Made by a program: the position numbers and the translations under genes
The notes under the pieces: model-generated
What the model was told of the DNA's origin: nothing
Databases searched by the model: none
The model's input: the letters and a program-made list of their open reading frames with translations, nothing else
Shown: in pieces, positions 1 to 6,684 of the stretch
Layout: each line of letters begins with the position of its first letter
Numbering within the stretch: the stretch's first letter is position 1
From: Lysobacter_L cavernae
GTDB lineage: Bacteria > Pseudomonadota > Gammaproteobacteria > Xanthomonadales > Xanthomonadaceae
Reading direction: 5' to 3'
NCBI RefSeq assembly: GCF_042648505.1
Contig: NZ_JBHRXK010000014.1
Span: 1-14,212, forward strand
DNA: 14,212 nucleotides

Positions 1-2
1 CT

Positions 3-494
3 GTCGGTAAAGCGGGACTGCTTCATGGAACCTCCTCGGGAAAGACTACGAGAAAATTCCACCTATGGCGTCAGCTAACTGGCGGGGGGATTACCGTTGA
101 AGCGCTGCCGCTTCGTCCCGGCATGCGCGTTCTGGAAATTGGCTGCGGCCCTGGCGTTGCTGCCCGGGCCGTGCTCCAGCGAATTGGCAACGGCCACGTC
201 TTGGCCATCGATCGATCCGCCAAGGCCATTGCCCAGGCCACTGCAGGCTCCGCGGCCGAGCTGGCATCCGGCCGGCTCGAATTCCGCTGCGTTGCGGTCG
301 AGGATTTCGTTCTTGTCAAGACCGAGCGGCCTTATGACCTGGCCTTCGCCGTACGGGTCGGCGCCTTGGACGGCCGGCATCCCAAGGCAGGCCGCATTGC
401 CCTTGGCCGGCTGCAGCAGGCGCTGGTCAAGGACGGCAGGCTGTTCATTGATGGTGGCGATCCGCTCAATGAGGTCACGCTTGGCGTGACGTGA
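3..494 (+). CDS. Class I SAM-dependent methyltransferase, 5' end unresolved
   Basis: Small class I (Rossmann-fold) methyltransferase that would transfer a methyl group from S-adenosylmethionine; the acceptor cannot be told. The glycine-rich SAM-binding motif I (VLEIGCGPG) is at 126-152. It is followed by an acidic motif II region (LAIDRS) and a late strand RLFIDGGDP near the C-terminus, so the 3' end looks complete. The first ordinary start, ATG at 123, lies directly in front of motif I and would remove the helix that normally precedes it. The same frame has no stop back to base 3, and the upstream residues WRQLTGGGITVEALPLRPG read like the usual N-terminal part of such enzymes. No ATG, GTG or TTG occurs in that extension, so the true start is left of the window, is an unusual codon (CTG at 18), or was lost. 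A competing ATG at 25 opens another frame that stops at 76-78, which leaves a frameshift possible. A membrane-protein gene follows after 57 bp. Confidence 0.7.
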   Translation, partial: VGKAGLLHGTSSGKTTRKFHLWRQLTGGGITVEALPLRPGMRVLEIGCGPGVAARAVLQRIGNGHVLAIDRSAKAIAQATAGSAAELASGRLEFRCVAVEDFVLVKTERPYDLAFAVRVGALDGRHPKAGRIALGRLQQALVKDGRLFIDGGDPLNEVTLGVT

Positions 495-551
495 CAATTC
501 GTTCAAGCCGGAGCCGCTTCTCGGCCCGGCTTGATTCAGGAAAAGGCGCCA

Positions 552-890
552 ATGAAAGATCAAACTCCCTCCCAGAAGGCTTGCCTTGTGTTGCTTCTGC
601 TGTCTGTCGGAACATCCTTTGGCATCGTGGCCTCCAGGATGGATGCCGGTCACTTGCGCAATGCGGTGCTTTCACTCAACTGGTTTCTCTGGCTGCTGTT
701 TACGGTCATGTACCCGGTTTCAGTCGTCGAGTCCGGCGCGCTGCCAGGGACTCAAACCGGGCACCTCACCCATCGGCGGTTTTCGCCTGTACCGTTTTGG
801 ACCGGCCTGGTAGCCACCACGGTTTTATGGATAACCTGGTTCTTGTGCATCACTCTCATGTCCTACATGGCATGGCACCGCGGTGCCTGA
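552..890 (+). CDS. Small integral membrane protein of unknown function
   Basis: A 112-residue protein that I do not recognise. It has a short polar N-terminus (MKDQTPSQK) and a hydrophobic segment at about residues 10-27. A second segment at about 41-56 contains NWFLWLLFTVMYPVSVV, and a third at about 86-106 is rich in Trp, Leu and Thr. Three membrane spans joined by short loops are therefore likely. ATG at 552 is chosen because an AGGAAAAGG purine tract sits a few bases upstream; a TTG at 531 in the same frame would add seven residues. It lies 57 bp after the methyltransferase on the same strand and may be co-transcribed. Codon use is less GC-rich than in the genes to the right (about 56% G+C hand-counted over 541-900), which hints at a different origin. 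No function is inferred. Confidence 0.65.
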   Translation: MKDQTPSQKACLVLLLLSVGTSFGIVASRMDAGHLRNAVLSLNWFLWLLFTVMYPVSVVESGALPGTQTGHLTHRRFSPVPFWTGLVATTVLWITWFLCITLMSYMAWHRGA

Positions 891-946
891 TCATCATTCA
901 AGCCGAGCCGCCGCGCGGTTCGCCTTGAGTCAAGCATTGGCGCGAT

Positions 947-1519
947 ATGAACGATCGTCGCACCGCCATCAAGCTCACCTTCCGCGAAGTCGACGCCACC
1001 ACCTGGCCCGACTTCGAGCGGCTGTTTGCGGCGCGCGGTGGTCCCAAGTCGTGCTGGTGCATGCTCTGGCGCGCGACAGCCGACGAGGCCCGACGCCGCG
1101 ATGGCGCCAGCCGCAGGGCGGCCATGGCCGCCCGTGTCCGCGCCGGAATGCCGGTGGGCCTGCTGGGCTATCACGACGGCGAGCCGGTGGCCTGGTGCTC
1201 CATTGCGCCACGCGCGAGCTACCGGCGCCTGGTGAGCGATGGCTCCCCCGACGACGGGGTCTGGTCGATTGCCTGTTTCTTCGTCGTGCGTCCGCTGCGC
1301 GGCAGCGGCGTGACCCGGCAACTGCTGGCGGCGGCGCTGCGCCTTGCGCGCCGGCACGGCGCCAGGGTGGTCGAGGCCTATCCGGTGGATGCCGACTCGC
1401 CCAGCTACCGCTTCATGGGGTTCGTGCCCTTGTTCGAGGCGGCCGGTTTCCGTGAGACCGGGCGCGAAGGCACGCGCCGCCACGTCATGCGCCGCGAGCT
1501 GCGCGCACCGATGCGGTGA
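947..1519 (+). CDS. GNAT-family N-acetyltransferase
   Basis: A 190-residue cytoplasmic acyltransferase of the GNAT superfamily, which moves an acetyl group from acetyl-CoA to an amine; the substrate is unknown. The N-terminal part carries GGPKSCWCMLW (about residues 31-41), a Cys/Trp-rich block seen in a subgroup of about 190-residue GNAT proteins. The fold core follows: a strand GEPVAWCSIAPR (about 78-89), then the acetyl-CoA-binding motif A, FFVVRPLRGSGVTRQLLAAAL (about 111-131), with RPLRGSGV in the place of the usual R/Q-x-x-G-x-G/A loop. The C-terminal FEAAGFRETGRE is the typical GNAT end strand. The start at 947 has no clear ribosome-binding site, but the family N-terminus is covered. 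It ends 3 bp before the convergent Lrp-type regulator gene, so the two transcripts probably overlap at their 3' ends. Confidence 0.85.
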   Translation: MNDRRTAIKLTFREVDATTWPDFERLFAARGGPKSCWCMLWRATADEARRRDGASRRAAMAARVRAGMPVGLLGYHDGEPVAWCSIAPRASYRRLVSDGSPDDGVWSIACFFVVRPLRGSGVTRQLLAAALRLARRHGARVVEAYPVDADSPSYRFMGFVPLFEAAGFRETGREGTRRHVMRRELRAPMR

Positions 1520-1522
1520 TGC

Positions 1523-1999
1523 TCACCGACCCGGCAACGGCATCCCGCGGAACGCCTTGACCGTGCGCAGCACGAAGCTGGAATTGACGTCGGCGACGCC
1601 GGCCTGGTTGAGCAGGCGGTCGAGCAGGAAGCGCGAGAAATGCTCCAGGTCCTGCACGACGATCTGCAGCAGGTAGTCCATGTCGCCGGTGAGGGCGTGA
1701 CAGGTGATGACCTCGTCCCAGGCGTTGACGAACGCACCGAACGCGGCGACCGCCTCGGCGTCGTGGCGAGCCAGCTGCACGCGCACGAAGGCCTGCAGGC
1801 CCAGGCCGAGGCGTTCGGGGTCGACCTGGGCGCAGTAGCCGGCGATGACGCCCTCGCGCTCCAGCCGTTGCACCCGGCGCAGGGTCGCCGAGGCCGACAG
1901 GTGCACGCGTTCGGCCAGCTCGGCATTGGTCAGGCGGCCGCTGCGCTGCAGCTGCGCCAGCAGCAGCAAGTCGGTGCGGTCGAGCTCGATGGCGGCCAT
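1523..1999 (-). CDS. Lrp/AsnC-family transcriptional regulator
   Basis: A 158-residue DNA-binding regulator of the feast/famine (Lrp/AsnC) family. Such proteins form dimers and higher oligomers and usually respond to an amino acid. The N-terminal helix-turn-helix covers about residues 6-50 (LDRTDLLLLAQLQRSGRL then LTNAELAERVHLSASATLRR, then RVQRLEREGVI). The C-terminal RAM ligand-binding domain covers about 66-150, with the conserved GDMDYLLQIV at 105-114. Length is normal for the family. The gene is transcribed away from phhA, with two matching inverted repeats in the 122-bp spacer. The family commonly controls a divergent neighbour and itself, so regulation of phhA by phenylalanine or tyrosine is the likeliest job; the ligand is inferred, not seen. 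ATG at 1999 gives the standard N-terminus, but its ribosome-binding site is weak. Confidence 0.93.
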   Translation of the reverse strand: MAAIELDRTDLLLLAQLQRSGRLTNAELAERVHLSASATLRRVQRLEREGVIAGYCAQVDPERLGLGLQAFVRVQLARHDAEAVAAFGAFVNAWDEVITCHALTGDMDYLLQIVVQDLEHFSRFLLDRLLNQAGVADVNSSFVLRTVKAFRGMPLPGR

Positions 2000-2023
2000 G
2001 TTCGTGCGCTCTTATCTGTATTT

Positions 2024-2040
2024 GCGCAATTATCTTGCGC
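2024..2040. promoter_or_regulatory. Inverted-repeat operator, distal site, for the Lrp/AsnC-type regulator
   Basis: GCGCAA at 2024-2029 and TTGCGC at 2035-2040 are perfect inverted arms around the 5-base spacer TTATC. The dyad length and A/T-rich middle fit Lrp/AsnC-type binding sites. Its centre lies 33 bp upstream of the regulator's start codon, where binding could repress the regulator's own promoter. A near copy occurs 40 bp to the right. The binding protein is inferred from position only. Confidence 0.6.
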
Positions 2041-2063
2041 CGTAATCGCTTCAAGACGCAACA

Positions 2064-2080
2064 ACGCAAGCTTATTGCGC
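2064..2080. promoter_or_regulatory. Inverted-repeat operator, phhA-proximal site
   Basis: ACGCAA at 2064-2069 and TTGCGC at 2075-2080 are inverted arms (five of six bases pair) around the spacer GCTTA. This matches the distal site, and the centres are 40 bp apart, close to four helical turns. An extra half-site ACGCAA lies at 2056-2061. If the phhA -10 element is TACAGT at 2092-2097, this site covers the -35 region. Confidence 0.6.
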
Positions 2081-2091
2081 GAGTGCGGGGC

Positions 2092-2097
2092 TACAGT
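2092..2097 (+). promoter_or_regulatory. Possible -10 element of the phhA promoter
   Basis: TACAGT lies 24 bp upstream of the phhA start codon and is the best -10 match in the spacer. No good -35 hexamer sits 16-18 bp upstream. That would fit a promoter needing an activator bound at the inverted repeats just upstream. Placement is by eye only. Confidence 0.3.
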
Positions 2098-2121
2098 CGG
2101 ACCTTAACCAAGGAGTCCGCG

Positions 2122-3015
2122 ATGACCACCGCCACCGCCAGTCGCACCGAACACCAGCTCACCGACAAGGGCTACGTGCCGGTGTACACGACCGCGGTGG
2201 TCGAGCAACCGTGGGCGAGCTACAGCGCGAGCGATCACGCGGTCTGGGCGACGCTGTTCCAGCGCCAGCGCGAAGTGCTGGTCGGCCGTGCCAGCGACGA
2301 GTTCCTGCGCACCCAGCAGGCGATGGGCATGACGCCCGACCGCATTCCCAAATTCGACGACCTCAACCGCATGCTGCGCCGCGCGACCGGCTGGGAGCTG
2401 ATCGGCGTCGAGGGGCTGCTGCCGGAGCTGACCTTCTTCGAGCATCTGGCCAATCGCCGTTTCCCGGTGACGTGGTGGATCCGCAAGCCCGAGCAGCTCG
2501 ACTACCTGGCCGAGCCGGACCTGTTCCACGACCTGTTCGGCCACGTGCCGCTGCTGATGAACCCGGTGTTCGCCGACTACATGCAGGCCTACGGCCGCGG
2601 CGGCGTCAAGGCGCACGGCATCGGCCCGGAGGCGCTGGTCCACCTGACGCGGCTGTACTGGTACACGGTCGAGTTCGGCCTGATCCGCCAGCACGACGGC
2701 CTGCGCATCTACGGCAGCGGCATCGTCAGCTCCAAGGGTGAGTCGATCCATTGCCTGGAATCGCCCGCGCCCAACCGGATTGGTTTTGACCTGGAGCGGA
2801 TCATGCGCACGCGCTACCGCATCGACACCTACCAGAAGACCTACTTCGTCATCGACAGCTACGAGCAGTTGATGGAAGCGACGACGCCGGACTTCACGCC
2901 GATCTATGCGCGGCTGGCACAGCACGAGTCGGTCCCGGCCGGCGACGTGCTCGACACCGATGTCGTGTTCAATCGCGGCACGGGTGAGGGCTGGCTGGTC
3001 GACGGCGACGTGTGA
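2122..3015 (+). CDS. phhA: Phenylalanine 4-monooxygenase (phenylalanine hydroxylase)
   Basis: A 297-residue cytoplasmic non-haem iron, tetrahydropterin-dependent enzyme that hydroxylates L-phenylalanine to L-tyrosine, the entry step of phenylalanine catabolism. The catalytic domain is single and of bacterial size, without the N-terminal ACT domain of animal enzymes. The iron-binding triad is visible: His136 and His141 in DLFHDLFGHVPLL and Glu184 in YWYTVEFGL. Other family signatures are FPVTWWIRKPEQLDYL (about 114-129) and YGSGIVSSKGE (about 197-207). ATG at 2122 is preceded by a strong AAGGAG at 2110-2115; an in-frame ATG at 2035 falls inside the operator region and is not used. The pterin-recycling partner (phhB) is not in the window. 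Two inverted repeats upstream and the divergent Lrp-type gene indicate amino-acid-responsive control. Confidence 0.97.
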   Translation: MTTATASRTEHQLTDKGYVPVYTTAVVEQPWASYSASDHAVWATLFQRQREVLVGRASDEFLRTQQAMGMTPDRIPKFDDLNRMLRRATGWELIGVEGLLPELTFFEHLANRRFPVTWWIRKPEQLDYLAEPDLFHDLFGHVPLLMNPVFADYMQAYGRGGVKAHGIGPEALVHLTRLYWYTVEFGLIRQHDGLRIYGSGIVSSKGESIHCLESPAPNRIGFDLERIMRTRYRIDTYQKTYFVIDSYEQLMEATTPDFTPIYARLAQHESVPAGDVLDTDVVFNRGTGEGWLVDGDV

Positions 3016-3391
3016 TGGGGCATGCGGCCTGGGCGATTGATTCGCTCTGGCTGTTTGACTCGCTCTTCTAGTTAATCATTCCCGCGAAGGCGGGTATCCA
3101 GGGACTTAGCTTGCCGTTGCCGTTATTCAGCCGAACGGGCAATAGCGAAGCTTCCGTCCGCTAAAGCGGCCGGGTCACTTTTCTTTGCAGGCCCAAAGAA
3201 AAGTAACCAAAAGAAACGGCCTCCCTCGACAGGGCAAACCTAAAACTTCACTGTTACGGGGATTTTCCGACTCGCCATCCTGGCTCGGTCGGAAAACGGC
3301 GTGCATCCATGCACGCCGCCCTTCGGGTCTGGTTAGCCAATCGGCGATTCTATGAATCAACGCGCTGCGTAAAGCAGTAGGCTGCGAGCGC
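3016..3391. repeat. Non-coding spacer with a cluster of xanthomonad-type hairpin repeats
   Basis: No credible gene lies between phhA and the flavoprotein. Four inverted repeats are packed here. (1) CCCGC-GAAG-GCGGG at 3081-3094, inside the widespread REP-like context ATTCCCGCGAAGGCGGG. (2) 11-bp arms at 3177-3187 and 3194-3204 with a 6-base loop. (3) 9-bp arms TTTTCCGAC/GTCGGAAAA at 3263-3271 and 3288-3296, with an inner GCCA/TGGC. (4) 10-bp arms CGGCGTGCAT/ATGCACGCCG at 3297-3306 and 3309-3318. Block (2), with its CTTTTCTTTG/CAAAGAAAAG arms and following GTAACCAAAAGAAA, is a motif I recall from many xanthomonad intergenic regions. The stretch is less GC-rich than the genes (50% over 3181-3240). 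It may attenuate read-through from phhA, but no T-tract terminator is seen. Confidence 0.7.
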
Positions 3392-4813
3392 TCAGCTGGT
3401 ACACATCATTGCCTTCGACGACCGTGATGCTTCTGTCGCCACGGCAGCACGCAGCTGTGGACTCAGCAGCTGCCGCGCCAGTTGCCGTGCCGCCACGCGC
3501 AGCTCCGGCACCGCGGTGATCTCCCACAACTGCGCACGCAGCAGCGGACCCAGTGCGTACAGGCCGCGCACCGGCACGCCGTGGGCGTCCAGCGCCTCGA
3601 AGCGCGGGGAGGCGTTGAGGCCAAGGCCGAGCGGGTCGGCGCTGACCAGGCCGGACTCGCGCAGGTGCGCGATCAACGGGTGGCTGGTGCGCTCCAGGTC
3701 GGTATCGAAACCGGTGGCGCGGATCAGCACGTCGAAGCGTTCGCTGCTGGCATGGGCGAAGCCGCGCTCGCGGATCAGCACTTCGACCGCGTCGCTGCTG
3801 CGGCGCGCGCGCAGCAGGCGACCGGCGCGCACCCGCAGGCGGCCGCGCTCGCGCAGGGTTTCCAGTTCGGCCGCCAGCGGCGGCGCCAGGCGATGGCGCA
3901 GCACCTCCCAGTACGAGCGCAGGTGACGCAGGAAACGCGCCCGCTGCGGCGGCGCCAGTCCGCGCCAGAAGCCCTGCAGGTACGGCCGCAATGCATCGAT
4001 CAGCGCGCGCCAGTCGGGCACGATCGGCGACAGCGTGCGCAGCGCGCGCACCAGTTGGCGCAGGTCGTGGCTGTTGAGTGCCTGCAGCACGGTCGGCGGC
4101 AGGGCGATCGACGGGCCCGGCGCTTCGGTGTGCGCGCGCGGCAGCAGGCCGTGCCGTGACAGTGCGGTGATCGGACCGCGATGGCCGCGCCGCTGCAGGG
4201 TGGTCACCACGTCGGCCATGGTCAGGCCGGTGCCGATGATCAGCACGCGCGCGTTGCGGTCGATGCGGTCAATCGCGCCGCGACCGTCGAGCCCGTTCTG
4301 CCAGGGCCAGCCGAGGTAGCTCGGGTGCAGCGCCAGCCGCGGGCCGACCCCGGCCAGCGGCTGCGGCGGCAAGGCGCCGAGCGTCAGCACCACGGCGTCG
4401 CTGAGGAAGTCGCTGCCGTCGGCCAGGTGGATGCGGAACGCACCGGCCTCGCGCTCGACCGCGATCGCCTCCTGCTCGATGCGGTTGAGTGCGGCCAGCG
4501 ACAATTGTGCGGCGGCCTGCAGGCGCGAGTGCAGGTACTCGCCGTAGATCAGGCGCGGCAGAAAGCTGTGACGCGCGCGTTCGGTCAGGTTGAGCCAGTC
4601 GGCGAACTCGCCGGGATGATCGGCGGTGGCACCGAGGTCGCGCGCACGCACGTTGAGCAGGTGCTCGGGACGGGCCTCGCCGTAGGCGACGCCGCGGCCG
4701 TAGCTGTCGGCCACGCCGACCAGACAGATGTCGACGGCGGCGCCCGCGTTGCGCGCCAGTTCGGTGGCCAGCGCGCAACCGCTGAACCCCGCGCCGATGA
4801 TGGTGATCCGCAT
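3392..4813 (-). CDS. FAD/NAD(P)-binding oxidoreductase (NAD_binding_9-type flavoprotein)
   Basis: A 473-residue flavoprotein of the two-dinucleotide-fold type. The N-terminal Rossmann motif (ITIIGAGFSGCALATEL, residues 3-19) binds FAD. It is followed by YGRGVAYG (38-45) and HLLNVRA (51-57), both typical of this family. A second nucleotide fold is at about 188-206 with GTGLTMAD (194-201), followed by ITALSRHGLLPR (about 215-226). The RATGFD signature near residue 390 closes the FAD-binding part. Substrate and partner are unknown; relatives are generally annotated only as FAD/NAD(P)-binding proteins, and some resemble flavin monooxygenases. ATG at 4813 is chosen because GGAG lies just upstream and Rossmann strand 1 begins directly after it; an ATG at 4906 would add 31 unlikely residues. 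The next gene upstream on the same strand is 246 bp away, so it probably has its own promoter. Confidence 0.85.
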   Translation of the reverse strand: MRITIIGAGFSGCALATELARNAGAAVDICLVGVADSYGRGVAYGEARPEHLLNVRARDLGATADHPGEFADWLNLTERARHSFLPRLIYGEYLHSRLQAAAQLSLAALNRIEQEAIAVEREAGAFRIHLADGSDFLSDAVVLTLGALPPQPLAGVGPRLALHPSYLGWPWQNGLDGRGAIDRIDRNARVLIIGTGLTMADVVTTLQRRGHRGPITALSRHGLLPRAHTEAPGPSIALPPTVLQALNSHDLRQLVRALRTLSPIVPDWRALIDALRPYLQGFWRGLAPPQRARFLRHLRSYWEVLRHRLAPPLAAELETLRERGRLRVRAGRLLRARRSSDAVEVLIRERGFAHASSERFDVLIRATGFDTDLERTSHPLIAHLRESGLVSADPLGLGLNASPRFEALDAHGVPVRGLYALGPLLRAQLWEITAVPELRVAARQLARQLLSPQLRAAVATEASRSSKAMMCTS

Positions 4814-4883
4814 GCCGTTGCTCCGTGATCGTCGGGCGTCCAGTACTAGGCGATCGCCGCGGTGCGGAGGTAAAGCCGTGGTT

Positions 4884-4925
4884 ATTTCGCCGGATTCGCA
4901 TCGCAACGAAATGGCAGTCCGCCAT
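4884..4925. promoter_or_regulatory. Two nested palindromes upstream of the flavoprotein gene
   Basis: ATTTCG (4884-4889) and CGAAAT (4907-4912) are inverted arms 17 bases apart. ATGGC-AGTCC-GCCAT (4911-4925) is a second dyad directly beside them. They lie about 70-110 bp upstream of the flavoprotein start, in the place of a promoter or operator. No protein can be assigned, and chance is possible. Confidence 0.25.
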
Positions 4926-5059
4926 AACGGATCGGCATGTGGCCGCAGCCGTTGTGGCGCCGGCAGCCGATGTCGGAGTGACGGCGCGACGGTGCGGTTC
5001 GTGACTCATCGGTGCGCGATCGCAGTGCTGGCGCGGCGATGCGGCCGCGCCGCGGCGGC

Positions 5060-6427
5060 TCATCGGCTGTTCGGGCTCGCCGCCGGCTCCGCCAACAACT
5101 GCGCCGTGCCGTACGGCACGCCGTCGAGGCGGCCGTGCTTGATCCAGTCGATCAGCAGGCGGAAGTAACCGTCGGCGATGCGCGTCTCGACGCGCGTGCC
5201 GTCGGCGCCGGTCTCGAACTGGTGGATGCCGTGATCGGTCTGCGGAAACTCGACGACGGTGATCGGCCGTCCGGCCGCGGCCAGGGCCAGCAGGCGCCGG
5301 CGCGTCTCCACAGGCGGGGCCTTGCGGTCGGCTCCGGCCAGCACCCACAGCTGCGGCATCGGCAGGCCGCGCAGGGTCGGCATCGGGTCGTAGTTCCAGC
5401 TCGTGTCCGAGCCGCGCAGCGGGCCGACCACGCGCAGGGCCAGCGCCGGGTACTTGATCAGCTCGCCGGTGAATTCGCCGCGCAGGTCCTTCCACCACGG
5501 CTCGTGGCCGTAGCGGACGCGCACCGCATCGAGACGATCGAAACCGCGCTTGAAGCCCGAGGCGATCACCGCGCCGGTGGCGTCGGTGACTTCGCGCGCC
5601 TTCGCCAGCACGTCGGGGCCGTGGCCGGCGGCGACCAGGTCGAGCATGACCTGGTCGCGGTCCTCGGCCAGCGGGCCATCGGCCAGACCGTAGCCGACGG
5701 CGACGAAATCCGCCGCGGTCCGGCTCGCCGCCAATGGCGCCACCCAGCCGGCCTGGCTGCCGCCACCGAAGCCGACGCGGCCGGCACGCGGCCCGGCCAG
5801 CCGCCGCGCTTCGCGCATCGCCGCCTGGGCGTCGTCCGCCAGCAAGGAGAAGTCCTGGCTGTAACGGCCGCTGGAATCACCGGTGCCGCGCTTGTCGTAG
5901 ACGAACACGCCGATGCCGTGGGCCGGCAGCCACTGCTGCTGGTGATTGAAGACCACGGCGGAGTAGTCCTCCGAGCCGTGCACCTGCACCACGATCGGCA
6001 CCGGGCCGGCGCCCTTGGGCAACACCAGCCGGCCCTTGAGCGTGACGCCGGCGCCGGCGAACGTGGTGTCGGTGACGTCGAACGCCAACCGGTTGCCCGC
6101 GCGTCCGTCGAACACGATGCGACCGGCCGCGCACTCGCCGAAGCGCACGCGCACGCCGTCGGTGCGGTCGCTCCAGCCCAGCGTGCTGGTCCACTCGCCG
6201 CGCGCATCCGGCGTGAGGCGGCCGGTGCGGCCGTCGAGCAGGCGCCAGCGCAACCGGTCCGGGTCCGAGGTCGGCGAGACGGCGACGACGGTGCCGTCGT
6301 GCAGCCGGTACGCGCCGGCGTGGCAGACGACCGTCGGCTCACTGGCCGGGCGGCAAGCGGGCAGCGCGACGACGAACCACAGCGCACAGGCCGCGGCCAG
6401 GGCATTGCGTGGAATCACTGCGGGCAT
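5060..6427 (-). CDS. Exported alpha/beta-hydrolase, probable lipoprotein
   Basis: A 455-residue serine hydrolase of the alpha/beta fold, probably acting on ester or amide bonds outside the cytoplasm. The N-terminus is a signal peptide: basic start, hydrophobic stretch (about 9-21), then VALPAC, with Cys25 as a likely lipid attachment site (Pro at -2 is not ideal). Residues about 30-115 form an extra domain of mostly beta character that I cannot name. The hydrolase core then shows oxyanion residues in VQVHGSEDY (147-155), DKRGTGDSSG (178-187), nucleophile Ser224 in FGGGSQAGW, an acid in AGADRKAP (Asp367) and His399 in TDHGIHQF. ATG at 6427 has GGAG about 9 bases upstream and gives a compact signal peptide; an ATG at 6469 would place 14 extra residues before it. 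It is divergent from the NarL-type kinase and may share control with it. Confidence 0.85.
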   Translation of the reverse strand: MPAVIPRNALAAACALWFVVALPACRPASEPTVVCHAGAYRLHDGTVVAVSPTSDPDRLRWRLLDGRTGRLTPDARGEWTSTLGWSDRTDGVRVRFGECAAGRIVFDGRAGNRLAFDVTDTTFAGAGVTLKGRLVLPKGAGPVPIVVQVHGSEDYSAVVFNHQQQWLPAHGIGVFVYDKRGTGDSSGRYSQDFSLLADDAQAAMREARRLAGPRAGRVGFGGGSQAGWVAPLAASRTAADFVAVGYGLADGPLAEDRDQVMLDLVAAGHGPDVLAKAREVTDATGAVIASGFKRGFDRLDAVRVRYGHEPWWKDLRGEFTGELIKYPALALRVVGPLRGSDTSWNYDPMPTLRGLPMPQLWVLAGADRKAPPVETRRRLLALAAAGRPITVVEFPQTDHGIHQFETGADGTRVETRIADGYFRLLIDWIKHGRLDGVPYGTAQLLAEPAASPNSR

Positions 6428-6684
6428 GACCGGTCTCCAGTGGCGGGTGGGCGTCATGGGCGGCAGCACGGCGTCGTGACCACCGCCGCGATCAGCGTAG
6501 CGCGGTCAGCGGTACCGATGCGGCGGCCTGCGGCTTCCCGCGCCTTGGCGACCCGGGGGTGAAGCAAGGCTGCGCCGGTCACCCGTGCGATCGCAGTGCC
6601 TGCAGTCATTGCTTCGACCTGCCGTAAGTCACTTTCGGCCGGCCGGTCATTGCCGGATGCCGCGCGCGGCCGCAGCATGACGGC

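Noticed and set aside
2035..2121. Upstream in-frame start for phhA adding 29 residues
   Set aside because: The extension overlaps the inverted repeats and the promoter region, has no ribosome-binding site and is not conserved-looking, while ATG 2122 has AAGGAG at ideal spacing.
3263..3318. Adjacent hairpins considered as an intrinsic terminator for phhA
   Set aside because: They lie more than 240 bp past the stop, have no following T-tract, and look like repeat-element hairpins.
3175..3360. A 61-codon open frame on the minus strand ending FLLVTFLWACKEK
   Set aside because: It is simply the translation of the hairpin repeat block. Such FLLVTFL-type ends arise wherever this repeat occurs, and there is no ribosome-binding site or protein-like composition.
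4269..5498. A 409-codon minus-strand open frame spanning the flavoprotein and hydrolase genes
   Set aside because: It is a shifted frame of two real genes and the spacer. Its product is Arg/Pro-rich, and it overlaps both genes heavily.
5012..6562. A 516-codon plus-strand open frame opposite the lipoprotein-like hydrolase
   Set aside because: It is antisense to a gene with signal peptide, catalytic triad and ribosome-binding site. Its own translation is compositionally biased and has no recognisable domain.
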